From NCBI GenBank assembly GCA_044374195.1, contig JBILOY010000032.1, positions 1-15,381 of the forward strand: a stretch of 15,381 nt of DNA. Direction: 5' to 3'. A program made the position numbers and the translations under genes. The notes beneath the pieces are model-generated. The model saw only the letters and a program-made list of their open reading frames with translations. It ran no database searches and was not told the origin of the DNA. This stretch comes from CAIKZY01 sp044374195. Its GTDB lineage: Bacteria; Actinomycetota; Actinomycetes; S36-B12. Of this stretch, positions 13,715 through 15,381 are shown one piece after another; within the stretch, counting starts at the first letter, position 1; every line of letters starts with the position of its first letter.

Positions 13715-13740
13715 GGCAAATACCTCGTAAATGGGCAAAT
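13715..13740. repeat. Direct repeat GGCAAAT x2, 19 bases apart
   Basis: GGCAAAT occurs at 13715-13721 and 13734-13740, and a related GGCAAA at 13647-13652, all upstream of the winged-helix gene. The 19-base period is close to two helical turns, as for activator or repressor sites. The rest of the 211-base gap 13608-13818 is AT-richer than its surroundings and holds no credible gene. Confidence 0.3.
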
Positions 13741-13818
13741 TTCCCGCAACATTCGCACTAGCGAGGGCGGTACGAACGCTCAACTCGATTTGTGAAAATG
13801 TGAAGATTGAACTGATGT

Positions 13819-14511
13819 CTAATCAGGGAGTGACGTCAGGCCCCAGAGTGAGCCCAATTGCAGCAGTGACTCGATGAGCAGATCTGGTTCCGCGTCCCGG
13901 AGCTCCTCACCTGAGTGCAGTCCGTGGGAGATCCCGACGGTCATGGTGCCCGCCGCCCGGCCGGCCTTGATGTCCACGGGACCATCACCGACCATCACCG
14001 AACGCTCGGCAGTCGCGTGGAGTTGTGCCAATGCCGCCAGCACTCCCTCGGGATCCGGTTTTGCCCGAGTGACATCGTCACCGGTGACCACCATGTCGAA
14101 GGCACCCACGAGTTCGCAGATCTCCATATCCCGATCCATGCGAAGACGGGTCTTCGAGGTCACCACGGCAACAAGCACCCCACGCTCCCGTAGCGCCTTG
14201 ACCAATTCCACGCTGCCCTCCTGCGCAGTGATGTGATCGGCGGCGAGAGCAAGGTACGCGTCGGTGAAGCCGTCATCGAGTGCACGAACAACCTCAGGAT
14301 CATCACTGAGCAAGGGGAAACTGTCAGCCCCCCGCATGGAGAGGAACTTGCGCCGATCTTCTTCAGTGATGGGAAATGGTGCCCCGAGAACACGCGTGGT
14401 GACCTCATGCCAGCAGGTCAGCAGGATGTCACCGCTGTCAATCAACGTGCCATCCCAGTCGAACAGCACCGCTTGCGGAATGTCCTTGATCGCCTCGGCT
14501 CTATTCCTCAT
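13819..14511 (-). CDS. HAD-superfamily phosphatase (phosphoglycolate phosphatase-like)
   Basis: This is a 230-residue cytosolic HAD hydrolase. Motif I is DWDGT with nucleophile D18 and D20, motif II is VVTSK with T118/S119, motif III is K151 in AKPDP, and motif IV is GDGPVD with D176 and D180. The helical cap between residues 28 and 95 gives it the subclass I layout of phosphoglycolate phosphatase and related enzymes. The ATG at 14511 has GGAAAGG upstream. It lies 57 bases after the TetR gene on the same strand and ends 211 bases before the winged-helix gene. The substrate is unknown. Since several neighbours handle phosphoryl groups, it could remove a dead-end phosphate ester, but a housekeeping role is as likely. 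Confidence 0.88.
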   Translation of the reverse strand: MRNRAEAIKDIPQAVLFDWDGTLIDSGDILLTCWHEVTTRVLGAPFPITEEDRRKFLSMRGADSFPLLSDDPEVVRALDDGFTDAYLALAADHITAQEGSVELVKALRERGVLVAVVTSKTRLRMDRDMEICELVGAFDMVVTGDDVTRAKPDPEGVLAALAQLHATAERSVMVGDGPVDIKAGRAAGTMTVGISHGLHSGEELRDAEPDLLIESLLQLGSLWGLTSLPD

Positions 14512-14568
14512 GTCGCGCCTTTCCGATTCCTCGACTCCATGGATGTCCCGGATCCTTTCGCGTCCTGC

Positions 14569-15195
14569 TTACCCAACTCGCTTGCGTGGCCCTGAACGTG
14601 CCGCGAGCAATTTAGCCGCGAGTTGCACGTAGATCGCGCACAGTTCCTCGATCGTCAACTGACCATCGGGGCGAAACCACGTCGACACCGCAACACCCAT
14701 CTGCAGTATCGCGTAAGTCGTGACCCGAATATCAGGTGATTCGAAGTCGCCGTCACGCACGCCCGCTTCGACAATCGCGCGCAGGGTGGCCTCGTACGAG
14801 GCACGAAGTTTGACCGCTCGCCGAAAGTGCGGTGCCGACAGCGAGCCCAATTGGCTGTTCACCACCAGTGCCTGATTTCTATTCCGCGCGTGGTAGTCCA
14901 CGTGAGAAGAGACGAAGGCTGCTAGTCGATCACCATGCGAGGCATTCTCCGGGAGCCGAGACATTGCCAGTGCGCACCCGGCTGTGAGCTCGTTCAGCGC
15001 TGTCAGCGTGAGATCCCACAGCATGGCCTCTTTCGAGCCAAAGTGGTTGTAGAGACTGGCTGCCTTGATGCCGACATTTCCCGCGATTTCTCGCATGGTG
15101 GTCGCTTCGTAGCCCACTGACGCAAACTGCTCCAGTGCTGCTAGTCGGATCTCATCGGCCGTGGCCGATCCGCCTTGACTAGCGCTCGGGAGCAT
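14569..15195 (-). CDS. TetR/AcrR family transcriptional regulator
   Basis: This 208-residue regulator has an N-terminal TetR helix-turn-helix (about residues 12-58: AALEQFASVGYEATTMREIAGNVGI, then SLYNHFGSKEAMLW) and an all-helical ligand domain. The C-terminal part (HFRRAVKLRASYEATLRAIVEAGVRDGDFE, then YAILQMGVAVSTWFRPDG) resembles KstR2-like regulators that sense acyl-CoA or steroid-derived CoA esters in actinobacteria. A GTG at 15210 in frame would add five residues. I prefer the ATG at 15195; neither has a clear ribosome-binding site. The start overlaps the end of the acyl-CoA dehydrogenase gene by 17 bases, so translation is probably coupled. It likely controls its own operon of fatty-acyl or aryl-CoA degradation genes lying to the right of the window. 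Confidence 0.9.
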   Translation of the reverse strand: MLPSASQGGSATADEIRLAALEQFASVGYEATTMREIAGNVGIKAASLYNHFGSKEAMLWDLTLTALNELTAGCALAMSRLPENASHGDRLAAFVSSHVDYHARNRNQALVVNSQLGSLSAPHFRRAVKLRASYEATLRAIVEAGVRDGDFESPDIRVTTYAILQMGVAVSTWFRPDGQLTIEELCAIYVQLAAKLLAARSGPRKRVG

Positions 15196-15381
15196 ACCGA
15201 CGAAGTTCACGACGGGCGATGCTCATCTTGTGAACCTCATCAGGGCCATCGGCGATGCCGAGCATGCGCGATTGCGCGTAGAGCTCGGCAAGCGGGTAGT
15301 CCTGGCTGACGCCGCCACCGCCGCACGTCTGGATCGCGCGATCAATGACCCATTGAGCCATGTTCGGAGCCGCAACCTTGA
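15179..15381 (-). CDS. Acyl-CoA dehydrogenase, C-terminal 66 residues (5' part outside window)
   Basis: The visible end has the classic acyl-CoA dehydrogenase C-terminus: VIDRAIQTCGGGGVSQDYPL, then LYAQSRMLGIADGPDEVHKM and a basic ending. The CGGGGV loop and the GPDEVH segment contact FAD in the last helices of the fold. The pattern is nearest the ACAD10/11-like and CaiA-like groups. The enzyme would introduce the alpha-beta double bond in an acyl-CoA. The N-terminal and middle domains lie beyond the right edge, so the substrate class and catalytic Glu cannot be judged. The stop lies inside the TetR gene, 17 bases after its start. Confidence 0.93.
   Translation of the reverse strand, partial: KVAAPNMAQWVIDRAIQTCGGGGVSQDYPLAELYAQSRMLGIADGPDEVHKMSIARRELRRYAPER

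Overview
This is a GC-rich (roughly 60%), gene-dense window that reads like an actinomycetote chromosome. The reasons are several GTG starts, ATGA stop/start overlaps, FadR-type GntR and TetR regulators of acyl-CoA metabolism, and a shortened pyruvate phosphate dikinase next to a small winged-helix protein, a pairing known from actinobacteria. The genus cannot be fixed from the sequence alone. No rRNA, tRNA, insertion sequence, phage gene or CRISPR array was seen.

Layout. Bases 1-820 (minus strand) carry the start of a biotin carboxylase (accC, cut by the window edge) behind a complete biotin carboxyl carrier protein (accB). Diverging from them is a tight plus-strand operon (1003-5980): FadR/GntR regulator, SCP2-type thiolase, AMP-forming acyl-CoA synthetase, and a biotin-free pyruvate-carboxylase-type carboxyltransferase whose metal site has lost two of its usual ligands. 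A minus-strand FabL-like SDR (5991-6731) converges on that operon, and a DMT/EamA permease (6758-7660) diverges from the SDR. After a 247-base regulatory gap come a free-standing phosphohistidine swivel-domain protein (7908-8606) and a 523-residue protein I do not recognise (8621-10192), closed by a good intrinsic terminator. A classical SDR follows (10318-11070). On the minus strand lie a PPDK-like protein with ATP-grasp and His domains but no PEP/pyruvate-binding barrel (11235-12998), and the winged-helix protein upstream of it (13002-13607). The right end (minus strand) holds a HAD phosphatase, a TetR regulator and the C-terminus of an acyl-CoA dehydrogenase.

How the genes may work together (inference). 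The set contains a phosphohistidine phosphotransfer machine with no PEP domain, an unknown partner protein, a biotin carboxylase/carrier pair with a pyruvate-carboxylase-type carboxyltransferase, an acyl-CoA synthetase, a thiolase and two SDRs. This matches the logic of a catabolic route that oxidises a secondary alcohol to a ketone, activates it by phosphorylation (compare phenylphosphate synthase), carboxylates it next to the carbonyl, makes the beta-keto acid into a CoA thioester and cleaves it by thiolysis (compare acetone and acetophenone carboxylation). A shared motif, CATCCTATGT with similar flanks, lies ahead of both the swivel/523-residue operon and the winged-helix/PPDK operon. This supports treating the two as one regulated system. 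The substrate is unknown.
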